Positions 7,956 through 17,295 of a DNA stretch of 64,000 bases are shown here, piece after piece; the stretch's first letter is position 1; each line of letters starts with the position of its first letter. The stretch lies in the NCBI GenBank assembly GCA_003045895.1, contig PZPC01000023.1, positions 1-64,000 of the forward strand, in the 5' to 3' direction. The notes beneath the pieces were generated by a model. That model was not told where the DNA came from and searched no databases. It saw only the letters and a program-made list of their open reading frames with translations. A program made the translations under genes and the position numbers. This DNA is from Bacteroidota bacterium (GTDB lineage: Bacteria > Bacteroidota > Bacteroidia > Chitinophagales > Saprospiraceae).

Positions 7956-10900
7956 TTAATCCGCCAGGACCATCTTACGGGTCGACCGCTGGCCGCCGGC
8001 TTCGAGCGTGTAGTAGAACAAGCCGATGGCGGGCAGGTCATCCCGGCTGATACTGATCTCGTGGTAGCCGGCACTGAAGGTATTTCCGATCTGGTAAACC
8101 AGCTTCCCGGCCATGTCATACACACTGAGACGGGCATCGTTATCCTCATCCAACTGGAAGGGAATAATCGTAGAGTTGGTCCAGGGGTTTGGCCGGTTTT
8201 GGAACAGCTCAAAGGAGGTGGTCACCTCGGTATTTTGTTGCGCAAAAACCAACCTTACCGATTCCGGCGTTCCGTCGGCGGTATACGCTTCGGCGCGGGT
8301 GACGCGGGAGCTCAGGTAGATCCAGTTTTTGATATCTCCCGCCTGGCGGGCCGTACACCGCAAGGTGAACAACGTAGCCGGTTTGCTACTGGCACTCTCG
8401 CCGTATTCATTCCAGACGGTGGTAATGAGCCCCCGTTCGAGGTCGTGCAGGTGGAAGTTTTCTTCGGTGTACAGGTTGGGCAGATTCCCAGGGATAATCT
8501 CCTTAAATTCCAGGGCCGACGGATCGAACTCCAGCGTAAACTGGTAGCCCATCCATTCGTTCATGTACTCGGCGCTGAACGTGACGTCTACCAGGTCGCC
8601 GGCGGCTACCGTAGCGTTGGCCACGGTGATGTCCAGCGGATAGTCGCTGGCCCGGTCATTGCCGGTATTGTGCAAGGAGTTGGGAATCGCCGTCCCGTTG
8701 ACATCACCCACTTTGATGCCCACAAAATCGGCGTGCATCTCTGATCCCGCCAGGTTGTTGACGTTGTAGATTTCCGGAAAATAGCCCAGGAAAGGTTGCT
8801 GGGGGTCGGGAAATACGTAGGACGCATCCACAAACCGCCAGGAGGTATTGCCGTTGGGCAGCTGCTCGTCGATGTGCAGAATCAGCTTGCGCAACTTGAT
8901 AATGTCGAGGGTGGAAATATGTCCCGACCGATCGATGTCGGCAGCGATGATTTTGTAGGGCGAGTCCAACAGGCGGGTACCCAACACGTGCTTACCCATC
9001 AGGATGAGGTCGAAGGTGCTAACCCCGTTGAGCAGTTCTTCGTTGTTCGTTGCGCTCACGCTGTAGTCCGTGCCCAGGCTCAGTGCTTCGAATTGGAAGC
9101 TGCCATCCACATCGGTGTACCGCATATTGGGATTGGGCGCTTCGCCCGACACCATGATCATGACGTTTTCTACTTCTTGTCCGCTCTCCGTGAGCACCCC
9201 ACCAGCGATCATGCCCTCACCCGTTTGGCCCGTGCAGTTGCCGTTGTGGTTCTGTACACTGACGACGGTGTGGCAAGACGCACTGTTGTTCTGTTCATCC
9301 GTTGCCCAAACGTACACCTCGGCGGCTGTGCCGGCATCGTAACAGTCAAAGGTCACCTGCGTAGCCGTCGGCACGCCCACCGTGCCGTCGCCGGGCCGGT
9401 TGATGGTGTATTTGATCAAGGGGGTTGGCGTACAGTTGTCACTGGACGAAGCTACCAGGGCACCCGCATCCAGGCTCATCGACACCCCGGCGCCGTTGTT
9501 CATCAACGTTGCCGTAAGGCCCAGAATACAGGCAATATTGGGCGCTTTGGTATCTGCTACCGTGACGGTAGTCGTACAGGCGGCGTTGTTGCTACAGCCA
9601 TCGTTGGCCAGGAAACGTACCGTAGTCGTGCCCACGGGGTAGCTGCCGTTGGCGTTGGCGCCACCACTGGTAGCGTAGGGGGAGTCGTTGGTAAAGGTGA
9701 TGTGGTTGGAGCAATCATCAGAAGTGGGTAACCCCAGGGTAGCAGCCCCGTGCGCACAATCCGGCCCTACGTTGACCGTTACCGGAGCCGGGCAGGTGAT
9801 GGTCGGCGGGGTATTGTCCAGTACCTTGATGATCTGGCTGTGCACGTAGCGGCCGGGGCCATCCGGATTTTCGGTATTGTAATGGCACCAATCGATGACC
9901 GTCCAGGTGCGGATGACCTTGAAGCAGGCACCAGCTACCGTATTGAAAGTCGCATCGGTATGGTTGATACCCAACGTACCGCAAGTGGGGTTATTGATCA
10001 CGGGCGCCCGGTTGGCCAGGGGCAAGTCGGCGAAATCCGTACCGTGGCCACATTCGTAAAAAGTGATATTGTCTGGCCAAATGATGTCCGATTCTTGCAA
10101 CACCTGGTTGTTAACTACTGTAATGGTCTGGCTACAGGATGCGGTTTGTCCGTACAGGTCGGTAGCCGTCCAGGTACGGGTGATGGTACCCTGGTGGCAG
10201 TCGTTAAAGCTCGAGGTAAAGGTGCTGTCGATGGTAAAGCCGCAGTTGTCCGTCGCAATGGGGCTGCCGTAAAGGGACAGGTTTTCCTGGTCATCCGTAC
10301 ACTGAATGGTGCGGGGAGCAGGACACCTGGTGAAGGCCGGGCGGGCACCATCCTGAAGGGTTACGATCGACTGGCAATCGGTGTAATGACCCACCAGGTT
10401 GCCACTGCCCGTTTCACGGGCCGGATCCACGGGGCCGGTTCCGGGGTTCACTTCGTACACGCGCAGCGTGACGGTAACTGGTCCGTTGGGTACATCGGCG
10501 CAACAGAAGAAAACCCGGTCGTCAAACCATTCCTGGTAGCCCGCTTGCTGGGGGCTGTCGTCACCGTTGGCCAGGTCACAGGCGGCAGAGTCGTTGCGGC
10601 GGGCCTTCAGAAAGACGGCGTTGCAGTTGTCGGAGCTGCCTTCGTTGAAAGCCGCCGCACCCATAATGGCGTAGCCGCCCGAAGCGATAGAGACCAGCAG
10701 TTGGTCGTCGCAGGCCGCAATGGGTGCCAGGTGATCCACTACCGTCAGTTGTACGGTGCAGGAATTGCTCGTGCCACATTCGTCGGTAGCCACGTACTGA
10801 ACGGTATGCATGCCCGGCGCTACGCCGGCTACCGCGTTGAAGTTGGTGGCGCCGTAAGAGCTGCTGACCGCAAAGGTAATGGCGCTGCTGCAGTTATCGG

Positions 10901-11900
10901 TAGCCGTGATGGCGGGTAGTGCAATGGTAGCCGAACAGGCACCTGGGTCGCTGTTGAAAACCAGCTGTTCTGGCGTTGGGCAGTTCAGGGTGGGGCCCTG
11001 GTTGTCGCTCACGAGAATCAATTGGGTGTCTTCGCCGAAGAAGTCGGTACAGTTTTCAGAAACCGTCCAGGTACGGTCAATGCGGTACATGTACGCATTG
11101 CACAGAAAGGTCGTATCATCTATATAGCTAACGGTGAGGCCACAAAAGTCACCGTGCATCAGCGTGGTGCCATTCAATTGGGGAATGCCCGTGCGCAGCG
11201 GGTCGGCACCGGGATCATTACAAGGCAGGGTAATATCGTCGGGGAAAGCGACGTCCATAAACGAGGACCGCAAAATATTAATTTGCTGGGTGCAGGTGGC
11301 TGTCAGGCCGCGGTCGTCGCGCGCCGTCCAGACGCGGAGGATAACGCCCGCCGTATCGCTGAGGCAATCGCGGATTTCAAAACTCTCCACCGAGGTCAGG
11401 CTCAGGTCGGTGTCGCAGTTGTCGGCCAAGGAGGGAGCACCCAGTACCTCGGGCGAGGTGTTGTCCAGGCAACTGACCGTCAATTCCGGGCAGGCGCCAA
11501 TGGTGGGTGGCAAATTGTCGACCACCCGGATGATGCTCACGCAAATGGTGCCGGTCGCCTGGTCGGTGATGGTCACACTCAGGCGGCTACCCACGTAGCT
11601 GCTGCCGGAAAACTGGACCAGGTCGAAGTTGTCGGCAATCAGGTTGTTGAGGGAATCCCGCACCGTCAGGCGCTTAACCCCCGGGCAGGACACCAAATCT
11701 TGCACCAGTACGTTGGTAGAGATGGCGATCTGGCACGACTGGTTCAGCACCACCTGTACGGGAAAATCCTGGGTGCCGTTGCACGCCAGGTCACAATCCT
11801 GTGCCATCGCCCCGAAAGGCAACCAACCTAGGCCGAGCAAGAGCAGCGGCCGAATGAAGAAGCGCAGGAGAATTGCTGAATAGTTAAAGTAGTGTTTCAT
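7956..11900 (-). CDS. Large secreted HYR-like repeat protein with dockerin-like segment and T9SS type A sorting domain
   Basis: Signal peptide (MKHYFNYSAILLRFFIRPLLLLGLGWLPFGAMAQ), repeated PPTI.CP..../TDNCG..I units, DIDRSGHISTLDIIKLRKLIL, C-terminal FQNRPNPWTNSTIIPFQL...RKMVLAD. Confidence 0.8.
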   Translation of the reverse strand: MKHYFNYSAILLRFFIRPLLLLGLGWLPFGAMAQDCDLACNGTQDFPVQVVLNQSCQIAISTNVLVQDLVSCPGVKRLTVRDSLNNLIADNFDLVQFSGSSYVGSRLSVTITDQATGTICVSIIRVVDNLPPTIGACPELTVSCLDNTSPEVLGAPSLADNCDTDLSLTSVESFEIRDCLSDTAGVILRVWTARDDRGLTATCTQQINILRSSFMDVAFPDDITLPCNDPGADPLRTGIPQLNGTTLMHGDFCGLTVSYIDDTTFLCNAYMYRIDRTWTVSENCTDFFGEDTQLILVSDNQGPTLNCPTPEQLVFNSDPGACSATIALPAITATDNCSSAITFAVSSSYGATNFNAVAGVAPGMHTVQYVATDECGTSNSCTVQLTVVDHLAPIAACDDQLLVSIASGGYAIMGAAAFNEGSSDNCNAVFLKARRNDSAACDLANGDDSPQQAGYQEWFDDRVFFCCADVPNGPVTVTLRVYEVNPGTGPVDPARETGSGNLVGHYTDCQSIVTLQDGARPAFTRCPAPRTIQCTDDQENLSLYGSPIATDNCGFTIDSTFTSSFNDCHQGTITRTWTATDLYGQTASCSQTITVVNNQVLQESDIIWPDNITFYECGHGTDFADLPLANRAPVINNPTCGTLGINHTDATFNTVAGACFKVIRTWTVIDWCHYNTENPDGPGRYVHSQIIKVLDNTPPTITCPAPVTVNVGPDCAHGAATLGLPTSDDCSNHITFTNDSPYATSGGANANGSYPVGTTTVRFLANDGCSNNAACTTTVTVADTKAPNIACILGLTATLMNNGAGVSMSLDAGALVASSSDNCTPTPLIKYTINRPGDGTVGVPTATQVTFDCYDAGTAAEVYVWATDEQNNSASCHTVVSVQNHNGNCTGQTGEGMIAGGVLTESGQEVENVMIMVSGEAPNPNMRYTDVDGSFQFEALSLGTDYSVSATNNEELLNGVSTFDLILMGKHVLGTRLLDSPYKIIAADIDRSGHISTLDIIKLRKLILHIDEQLPNGNTSWRFVDASYVFPDPQQPFLGYFPEIYNVNNLAGSEMHADFVGIKVGDVNGTAIPNSLHNTGNDRASDYPLDITVANATVAAGDLVDVTFSAEYMNEWMGYQFTLEFDPSALEFKEIIPGNLPNLYTEENFHLHDLERGLITTVWNEYGESASSKPATLFTLRCTARQAGDIKNWIYLSSRVTRAEAYTADGTPESVRLVFAQQNTEVTTSFELFQNRPNPWTNSTIIPFQLDEDNDARLSVYDMAGKLVYQIGNTFSAGYHEISISRDDLPAIGLFYYTLEAGGQRSTRKMVLAD

Positions 11901-12077
11901 CTTCAAACGATATTGATGGGTTAAATACCAGCTTACGGGGCATGGTCTTTCCACTCCTGCCCGGGTGGTCTGCCCGGGTGGGTGCTTGCGAAAACAGAGC
12001 GGTAAGCTGATTGACTTGCGGGCCGGGCTTGCGGGCCAGGCTACAGCAAGGGTAAAGAAAAAACCGTGCCAAAAAAA

Positions 12078-12116
12078 AAGCCTCCTGGTTGCCGGGGCAG
12101 CCAGGAGACTTTTTTT
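12078..12116. terminator. Bidirectional rho-independent terminator
   Basis: aaaaaaaaagcctcctggttgccggggcagccaggagacttttttt. Confidence 0.8.
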
Positions 12117-12193
12117 AACGCTATCGCAATCGTTAGGAGCCCGCAAAAAAATTCAGGCCTTTATGCGGTCAAGCTACGAAAAGAACGATCCGC

Positions 12194-12601
12194 TTACTTT
12201 TTCAGTAAATCCCGGATTTGGGCCAGCAGTTCTTCCTGCGTGGGGCCAGCGGGTGCGGCAGGCGCTTCGGGCTCGGCCTTCTTCACTTTGTTGTACGCTT
12301 TAATCATCATGAACAACACCAAACCAACCGTGATCAGGTTGACGATGCTGTTGATCCAGGCACCGTAGCGGATGGCATTGGCGGGCACGTAGCCTGCTTC
12401 ACCAACCACTCCCTGAGCGGGTGACAACTCTATAGCCAGATTGGAAAAATCCATTCCCCCGCTAAATTGCCCGACAATTGGCATAACGATGTCGTTCACA
12501 AAGCCATTGATGACCAGGCCAATGGCGCTGGCCAAAATAACGGCAACGGCAAATTCAATGACGTTACCCGTCATAATGAATGCTTTGAATTCCTTCAACA
12601 T
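12194..12601 (-). CDS. mscL: Large-conductance mechanosensitive channel MscL
   Basis: MLKEFKAFIMTGNVIEFAVAVILASAIGLVINGFVNDIVMPIVG. Confidence 0.95.
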   Translation of the reverse strand: MLKEFKAFIMTGNVIEFAVAVILASAIGLVINGFVNDIVMPIVGQFSGGMDFSNLAIELSPAQGVVGEAGYVPANAIRYGAWINSIVNLITVGLVLFMMIKAYNKVKKAEPEAPAAPAGPTQEELLAQIRDLLKK

Positions 12602-12772
12602 AATTTTTTGTTTTGATAAGAAAAACCATCGTGTACCCATCCACGGCTGGTTATTGGTTTTGACATCAAGATCAGCGTCAGGTCACAATTTCGTCCCAAT
12701 TTTTATTGGCACCAATCGCAATACACCGTATCGTTTGGAAAGTTTACCCGTAAGCTGCCCCTTTATGCCGCG

Positions 12773-13465
12773 CTATACATTCATTTCTCTTATCCTAAAG
12801 AGATCTGATAAGTCTTTGATATAGTCAGCATGGCCTTGATTCTGAAAAAAGAACCTCAGATAATATTTATCTGAACCATCCATATGCATATTGATCACCG
12901 AACTATAATCACTGATGACAAAGTCTAATAATCTCAGTTTATTTAGATCAAATAAATCGCCTTTTTTCAGCGGAGTTTTCTGAATTAGCTCCGATATACT
13001 CAAATTTGTTTTTTCAAATTCATTTTTATCAACTCTAATGAAGGACAGCCTGCTGTCAACCAAGTTTTCAACAACAAATTGAAGGTTATCAACTGATAAT
13101 TCAACAATACTATAAATCAAAGTTTTATCTCCCTCAAGTAATACTTCTTCTTCGTATATGTTTGAAGAAAGTAGATGCTTCTTATAAGGGTAAAGTAATT
13201 TTTTCAAGCTCCTACTCCTTGCTTTTTGCTTTGCTGTTTTCTCTATCAGGTAAAAATGGATGCGATAATCCGCTAATAGATTAATAAGAATAGTTGCAAG
13301 GAAATCCTTATTTTCATTTGCGTAAGAACTGTAGGGAAGTTGAAACTCAAAAAGTTTAACACGTTTTAAGCTATCAATTTCTTTTATTGATAATTCTTTT
13401 TTACTCTCCGAAAAGGAGATGATGTTGCTATCAAGAATATTGTCTATGTGGAAAAACTTAATCAT
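12773..13465 (-). CDS. Hypothetical protein; candidate immunity protein of the adjacent toxin-like ORF
   Basis: 230-aa AT-rich ORF; start overlaps the stop of 13462-13854 by 4 nt (ATGA). Confidence 0.55.
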   Translation of the reverse strand: MIKFFHIDNILDSNIISFSESKKELSIKEIDSLKRVKLFEFQLPYSSYANENKDFLATILINLLADYRIHFYLIEKTAKQKARSRSLKKLLYPYKKHLLSSNIYEEEVLLEGDKTLIYSIVELSVDNLQFVVENLVDSRLSFIRVDKNEFEKTNLSISELIQKTPLKKGDLFDLNKLRLLDFVISDYSSVINMHMDGSDKYYLRFFFQNQGHADYIKDLSDLFRIREMNV

Positions 13466-13854
13466 TTTCTCCGTCTTCTATTAAAATAATGGTGTCGGCG
13501 TAATCTTGTATTGTCTTCTTGAACTTCTCCAGAGTTAAAATGCTCACGCTGATCTCCTCTCCCGTCGACTGCGCCATATGAATAATCACTATCCTCTCGG
13601 ATATGAATTTCTCTTTCTTCTGAAAAACCAAACAAACCTAATAAAAATACGACAAAACGATATAACGCTCTATTTTTACTCCTATCGAGTCCATACTCAT
13701 CCCACTTATCTTTATCATTAGGTCTTATTACATCAATAGGCTGTTGGGAAACAGGAATACCGTTATCCCGCTTTGCTTCTCTAAAAGCTGCTTTTCGGGT
13801 CTCATAATGCTTATCAGGGTATTTCTTACTCTTCCCCTGCTGCAATGACTTCAT
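13462..13854 (-). CDS. Solitary HNH/EndoVII-type polymorphic-toxin-like domain protein
   Basis: ETRKAAFREAKRDNGIPVSQQP...REIHIREDSDYSYGAVDGRGDQREHFNSG...RLRRHHYF resembles C-terminal tips of polymorphic toxins; in-frame TAA just upstream of the ATG. Confidence 0.55.
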   Translation of the reverse strand: MKSLQQGKSKKYPDKHYETRKAAFREAKRDNGIPVSQQPIDVIRPNDKDKWDEYGLDRSKNRALYRFVVFLLGLFGFSEEREIHIREDSDYSYGAVDGRGDQREHFNSGEVQEDNTRLRRHHYFNRRRRK

Positions 13855-14068
13855 CCATTATTTGTTAATAGGAATCAAGTTAAGGTATTTTTTATAATTT
13901 GTCAAGCGCTTAATATAACGGTAGAAAACTTTCAAGCGTACGCATTGTCCAGCACTTGTGCAACCAGATTTCCAGGATACTCCCGTGATGGACGGAAAAA
14001 TCCGTTTCCCTTGTTTAGCAACCCACGAAACCGCATTTTTGCACCCAACAGGCGCAAAAAAACCTCGC

Positions 14069-15145
14069 ATGCAGCAGCCATACGCCAAAATTGTCGTAAA
14101 AATTGGCACCAACGTACTCACCCGTGCCGATGGTAGCCTGGATATTACCAATATCAGCCACCTTGTAGACCAGTTGGCCACCCTCAAAAAGCAAGGCACG
14201 CAACTCGTCCTCGTGTCTTCCGGCGCAGTAGGCGCTGGCCGGGAGTTGTTGCCCGCTGCCGACCAACTGGAGGGCGTCGTACGCCGGCAGATGCTCTCGG
14301 CGATCGGGCAGGTGCGGCTCATGGAATTGTACCGCCAGCTGTTCGCGGGCCACCAATTGCTCTGTGGCCAAATCCTCGCGACCAAGGAAGATTTTCGCGA
14401 CCGCCAGCACTACCTCAACATGCGCAACTGCCTCGAAGCCATGCTCCACGAACGGATTGTGCCCGTGCTCAACGAAAACGACGCCGTGGCCATCACGGAA
14501 CTGATGTTTACGGATAACGACGAACTGGCAAGCCTGGTCACGGCCATGCTCAATGCCGACGCCCTGGTCATCCTCAGTAGTGTAGATGGCTTGTTTGCAG
14601 GTTCACCAAACGATCCTAACGCTCGGCTCATCGCCGAAGTAGACGCCGAAGACGAGTCGGTATTAGCGCACATTGCGCCCGTAAAATCCAGTTTTGGCAG
14701 GGGAGGGATGGATACCAAACTGCGCATGGCCCAACAAACGGCCCGCCTGGGCGCCGACGTCATTTTAGCAAATGGCCAGCGGCCGGACATCCTGCTACAG
14801 GTGCTGGCCGGAGAAGGCCCCCGAACCCGGGTCAAAGCCCGAAACGGGGTGTCGAACGTAAAAAAATGGCTGGCGCACCAGCCCGATGCCAAAGGAAAGG
14901 TCTTTGTGAACGCTGCCGCGAAGGAAGCCCTCCTCAACAGCCAAAGTGTAAATAGCTTGCTGCCGATCGGCGTCACCCACCTGGAGGGGGATTTTCAAAA
15001 AGGCGACCTCCTCCGCATCATCGGCCCCAACAAGGAAGCTATTGGCCTGGGGATAGCCCAGTACGGCGCCGGCGAAGCCCAGGATTGCCTGGGCAAAAAG
15101 GGGCAAAAGGCACTGGTGCATTACGATTATTTGGTGGTATTCTAA
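14069..15145 (+). CDS. proB: Glutamate 5-kinase
   Basis: KIVVKIGTNVLTRADGSLDI...LVSSGAVGAGRELL...GRGGMDTKLRMAQQTARLGADVILANG. Confidence 0.95.
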   Translation: MQQPYAKIVVKIGTNVLTRADGSLDITNISHLVDQLATLKKQGTQLVLVSSGAVGAGRELLPAADQLEGVVRRQMLSAIGQVRLMELYRQLFAGHQLLCGQILATKEDFRDRQHYLNMRNCLEAMLHERIVPVLNENDAVAITELMFTDNDELASLVTAMLNADALVILSSVDGLFAGSPNDPNARLIAEVDAEDESVLAHIAPVKSSFGRGGMDTKLRMAQQTARLGADVILANGQRPDILLQVLAGEGPRTRVKARNGVSNVKKWLAHQPDAKGKVFVNAAAKEALLNSQSVNSLLPIGVTHLEGDFQKGDLLRIIGPNKEAIGLGIAQYGAGEAQDCLGKKGQKALVHYDYLVVF

Positions 15146-15161
15146 GGAAAGACACGGTTTC

Positions 15162-15710
15162 CTATTGTTTCGGCGTACTGTTGATCAGGGTGAGAAAAAC
15201 CAACATCATCCGTTCGGGCAGGCTGGCCGCCAATTCGTCGATAATAACCCATTCCCGGGGGTCGCCTTCGTAGGCCGTGTACATCTCAAAATGGCCGTAA
15301 TTGTCCGTATCCATCAACCATTCTTCCGAAATATTACCGTACCGGCTCCGCCATTTGTACTGGTAGCCCGCCGGGCTGGACACCCGCCACTCGCGCGGAT
15401 CGTCCCGCCAAATGGCCCGGGCATCGACAATGACATTTTCGCCCCGCACTTCCCATTCGTCCACGCGGTTGGGCCATTTGGCTTTGATCAGCCCCGTCCA
15501 TTCGCCAATGCGGTATTCCCACTGCGTCCAGTCGCCCTGGCTGTTCCAACGCAGGCGCAACTCGCCGCGCTCTTCCTCCACATCCGTGAAGATAATCCAC
15601 TCCGCAAAGCTGTCACTCCACTGCGTAGCAATACCGGTGAGCTGTTGAGACCAGGCACAACTCCACCCCAATTGCAGAACCAGTAGCAGCCCGAATATCT
15701 TCTTGTTCAT
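15162..15710 (-). CDS. Hypothetical secreted protein, Trp-rich repeats
   Basis: Signal peptide; periodic W..EW / EWRI.EW motifs. Confidence 0.5.
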   Translation of the reverse strand: MNKKIFGLLLVLQLGWSCAWSQQLTGIATQWSDSFAEWIIFTDVEEERGELRLRWNSQGDWTQWEYRIGEWTGLIKAKWPNRVDEWEVRGENVIVDARAIWRDDPREWRVSSPAGYQYKWRSRYGNISEEWLMDTDNYGHFEMYTAYEGDPREWVIIDELAASLPERMMLVFLTLINSTPKQ

Positions 15711-15723
15711 TGTTTATATTGAT

Positions 15724-15828
15724 TCTCTGGCAATTTTTGTGATTAAAGTCAAGCAAAAACAAAAATAACGCTCCCTGTCAGTCACTTACTATTTTCGCTT
15801 TAGCTTGACCACAAAAATTGTCAGAGAA
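15724..15828. repeat. MITE-like inverted-repeat element (~105 bp)
   Basis: Left TCTCTGGCAATTTTTGTG...GTCAAGC; right GCTTGACCACAAAAATTGTCAGAGA; near-perfect inverted repeat. Confidence 0.65.
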
Positions 15829-15948
15829 GGTTGATATTTCGCTTTCCTGGCTGGACAAAGTGATTAATACCGCTCAATTTCACCCAGCCCCAATTATTTT
15901 TTGACAAAAAAGGTTAATTAATAGTAAAGTTTCTAACTTTGATTTAGA

Positions 15949-16063
15949 TATTGAGCAAAAAAAAGGTCGCCACCAAGTGACGACCGAAATGGACTAGTAT
16001 GATAAAACGCTCAATAAAATTTTATAAAGGGATTCCCTTGTGTGAAACGCAAGGGAATTTTTT
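15949..16063 (+). ncRNA. Candidate structured small RNA with intrinsic terminator
   Basis: TANNTTTG-like TAACTTTG at 15934; outer stem TATTGAGC/GCTCAATA (15949-15956/16008-16015) enclosing hairpin GGTCGCCAC-CAA-GTGACGACC (15964-15984); then terminator ATTCCCTTGTG-TGAAA-CGCAAGGGAAT-TTTTT (16031-16062). Confidence 0.5.
16031..16062 (+). terminator. Intrinsic terminator
   Basis: attcccttgtg tgaaa cgcaagggaat tttttt. Confidence 0.8.
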
Positions 16064-16239
16064 ATGCTGTTTGTGTTATAGACGTTCAAACGTTCAATAG
16101 AGTTGCATCAAACAACTGATTTAACGAATTATTAATGTAATTTTAAGTAATTCCAGCACTCAACACCGAAATTTTCTACCGAAATCTCCATTTTATCGAC
16201 TTAATGACTCCTTTTTGCTTTCTTCTCTAAAATTTAATT

Positions 16240-17151
16240 TTAAATTTTGGTAAGCATTGCTGCGCCAAAAACGCCGGCGCTATCGCCCAACAGCGGCCGC
16301 AAGATGGGCGTATCCAGGCGGGTATTGAAAACATACTGGCTGATGCGATCCACACCTTCGGTGTAGAGCAGATCGATCTTCGACAAGCCGCCGCCGATCA
16401 CGATAGCCGTTGGGTCCAGGGTGTCGATCAGGTTGGCCAGTCCCCTACCAAAAAAATGCAGCAGCCGTTCTACCGTTGCCTGCACGTGTACATCGCTACT
16501 TCCTTGTTCGTAGGCGGCCAGAATGCTGGCCAGGTGGCGTTTTTCGCCACTCACCTGGGCGTAATACCGTTCGAGCCCCGGGCCAGAGATCAGCGTCTCC
16601 ACACATCCTACCTGCCCACAGTAGCAGGTGCCGCCCGAGGCATCCAGAAAACTGTGACCCCATTCGCCGCCAATACCCTGGGCGCCAGCCCATACCTGGC
16701 CGTTGATGACGATTCCGCCCCCCACGCCCGTGCCCATAATAATGCCGAAAATGAGGTGATCGGCCGTGGCGTAACGCTTACCCGCCCCCAGCACTGCTTC
16801 GGCCATGGCAAAACAATTGGCGTCGTTGGCCATCTGTACGGGGATGCCCAGCGCGGTTTGTAAATCTTCTCGGAAAGGCCGCCCATTGAGGACCGTCGTG
16901 TTGCTGTTTTTAAGGAGCCCGGTAGGGGGATCAATCGCCCCTGGCGTGCCAATTCCCAGGCAGGTTGGCGTGGTGCCAATGTCCTTACTCACCAGGTGCA
17001 AGACCGCTCGGATTTGCTGAACGATGTGTTCGTATCCGTGCTCCTGTTCTGTTGGCAACCGCTGGCGGCTCAGTACCTTTCCGTCGGGTTGAATAGCGAC
17101 GGCTTCAATTTTTGTTCCCCCTAAATCTACCCCCCACAGTATCTCTTGCAT
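16240..17151 (-). CDS. ROK family protein / glucokinase-like
   Basis: WGVDLGGTKIEAVAI, CLGIGTPGAIDP, CYCGQVGCVETLISGPGLER, IVIGGGLS. Confidence 0.9.
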   Translation of the reverse strand: MQEILWGVDLGGTKIEAVAIQPDGKVLSRQRLPTEQEHGYEHIVQQIRAVLHLVSKDIGTTPTCLGIGTPGAIDPPTGLLKNSNTTVLNGRPFREDLQTALGIPVQMANDANCFAMAEAVLGAGKRYATADHLIFGIIMGTGVGGGIVINGQVWAGAQGIGGEWGHSFLDASGGTCYCGQVGCVETLISGPGLERYYAQVSGEKRHLASILAAYEQGSSDVHVQATVERLLHFFGRGLANLIDTLDPTAIVIGGGLSKIDLLYTEGVDRISQYVFNTRLDTPILRPLLGDSAGVFGAAMLTKI

Positions 17152-17295
17152 GTCGCTGAATTTTAATGATCGCTACTCCTCAAGCAAATAAAGCAAAAAA
17201 GGTTATTTATCCTGCTTTAAGAAGGAAATTTTTATTTTTTAACCACCTACCATACTATATTGCATTTACTATCCTGATCCGTAAAATTTATTCCC

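Noticed and set aside
8061-11831. Series of long + strand ORFs (8061-8744, 8796-9731, 9750-10919, 11022-11831)
   Set aside because: All antisense to the convincing HYR/T9SS gene; mirror-frame artefacts with no recognisable domains.
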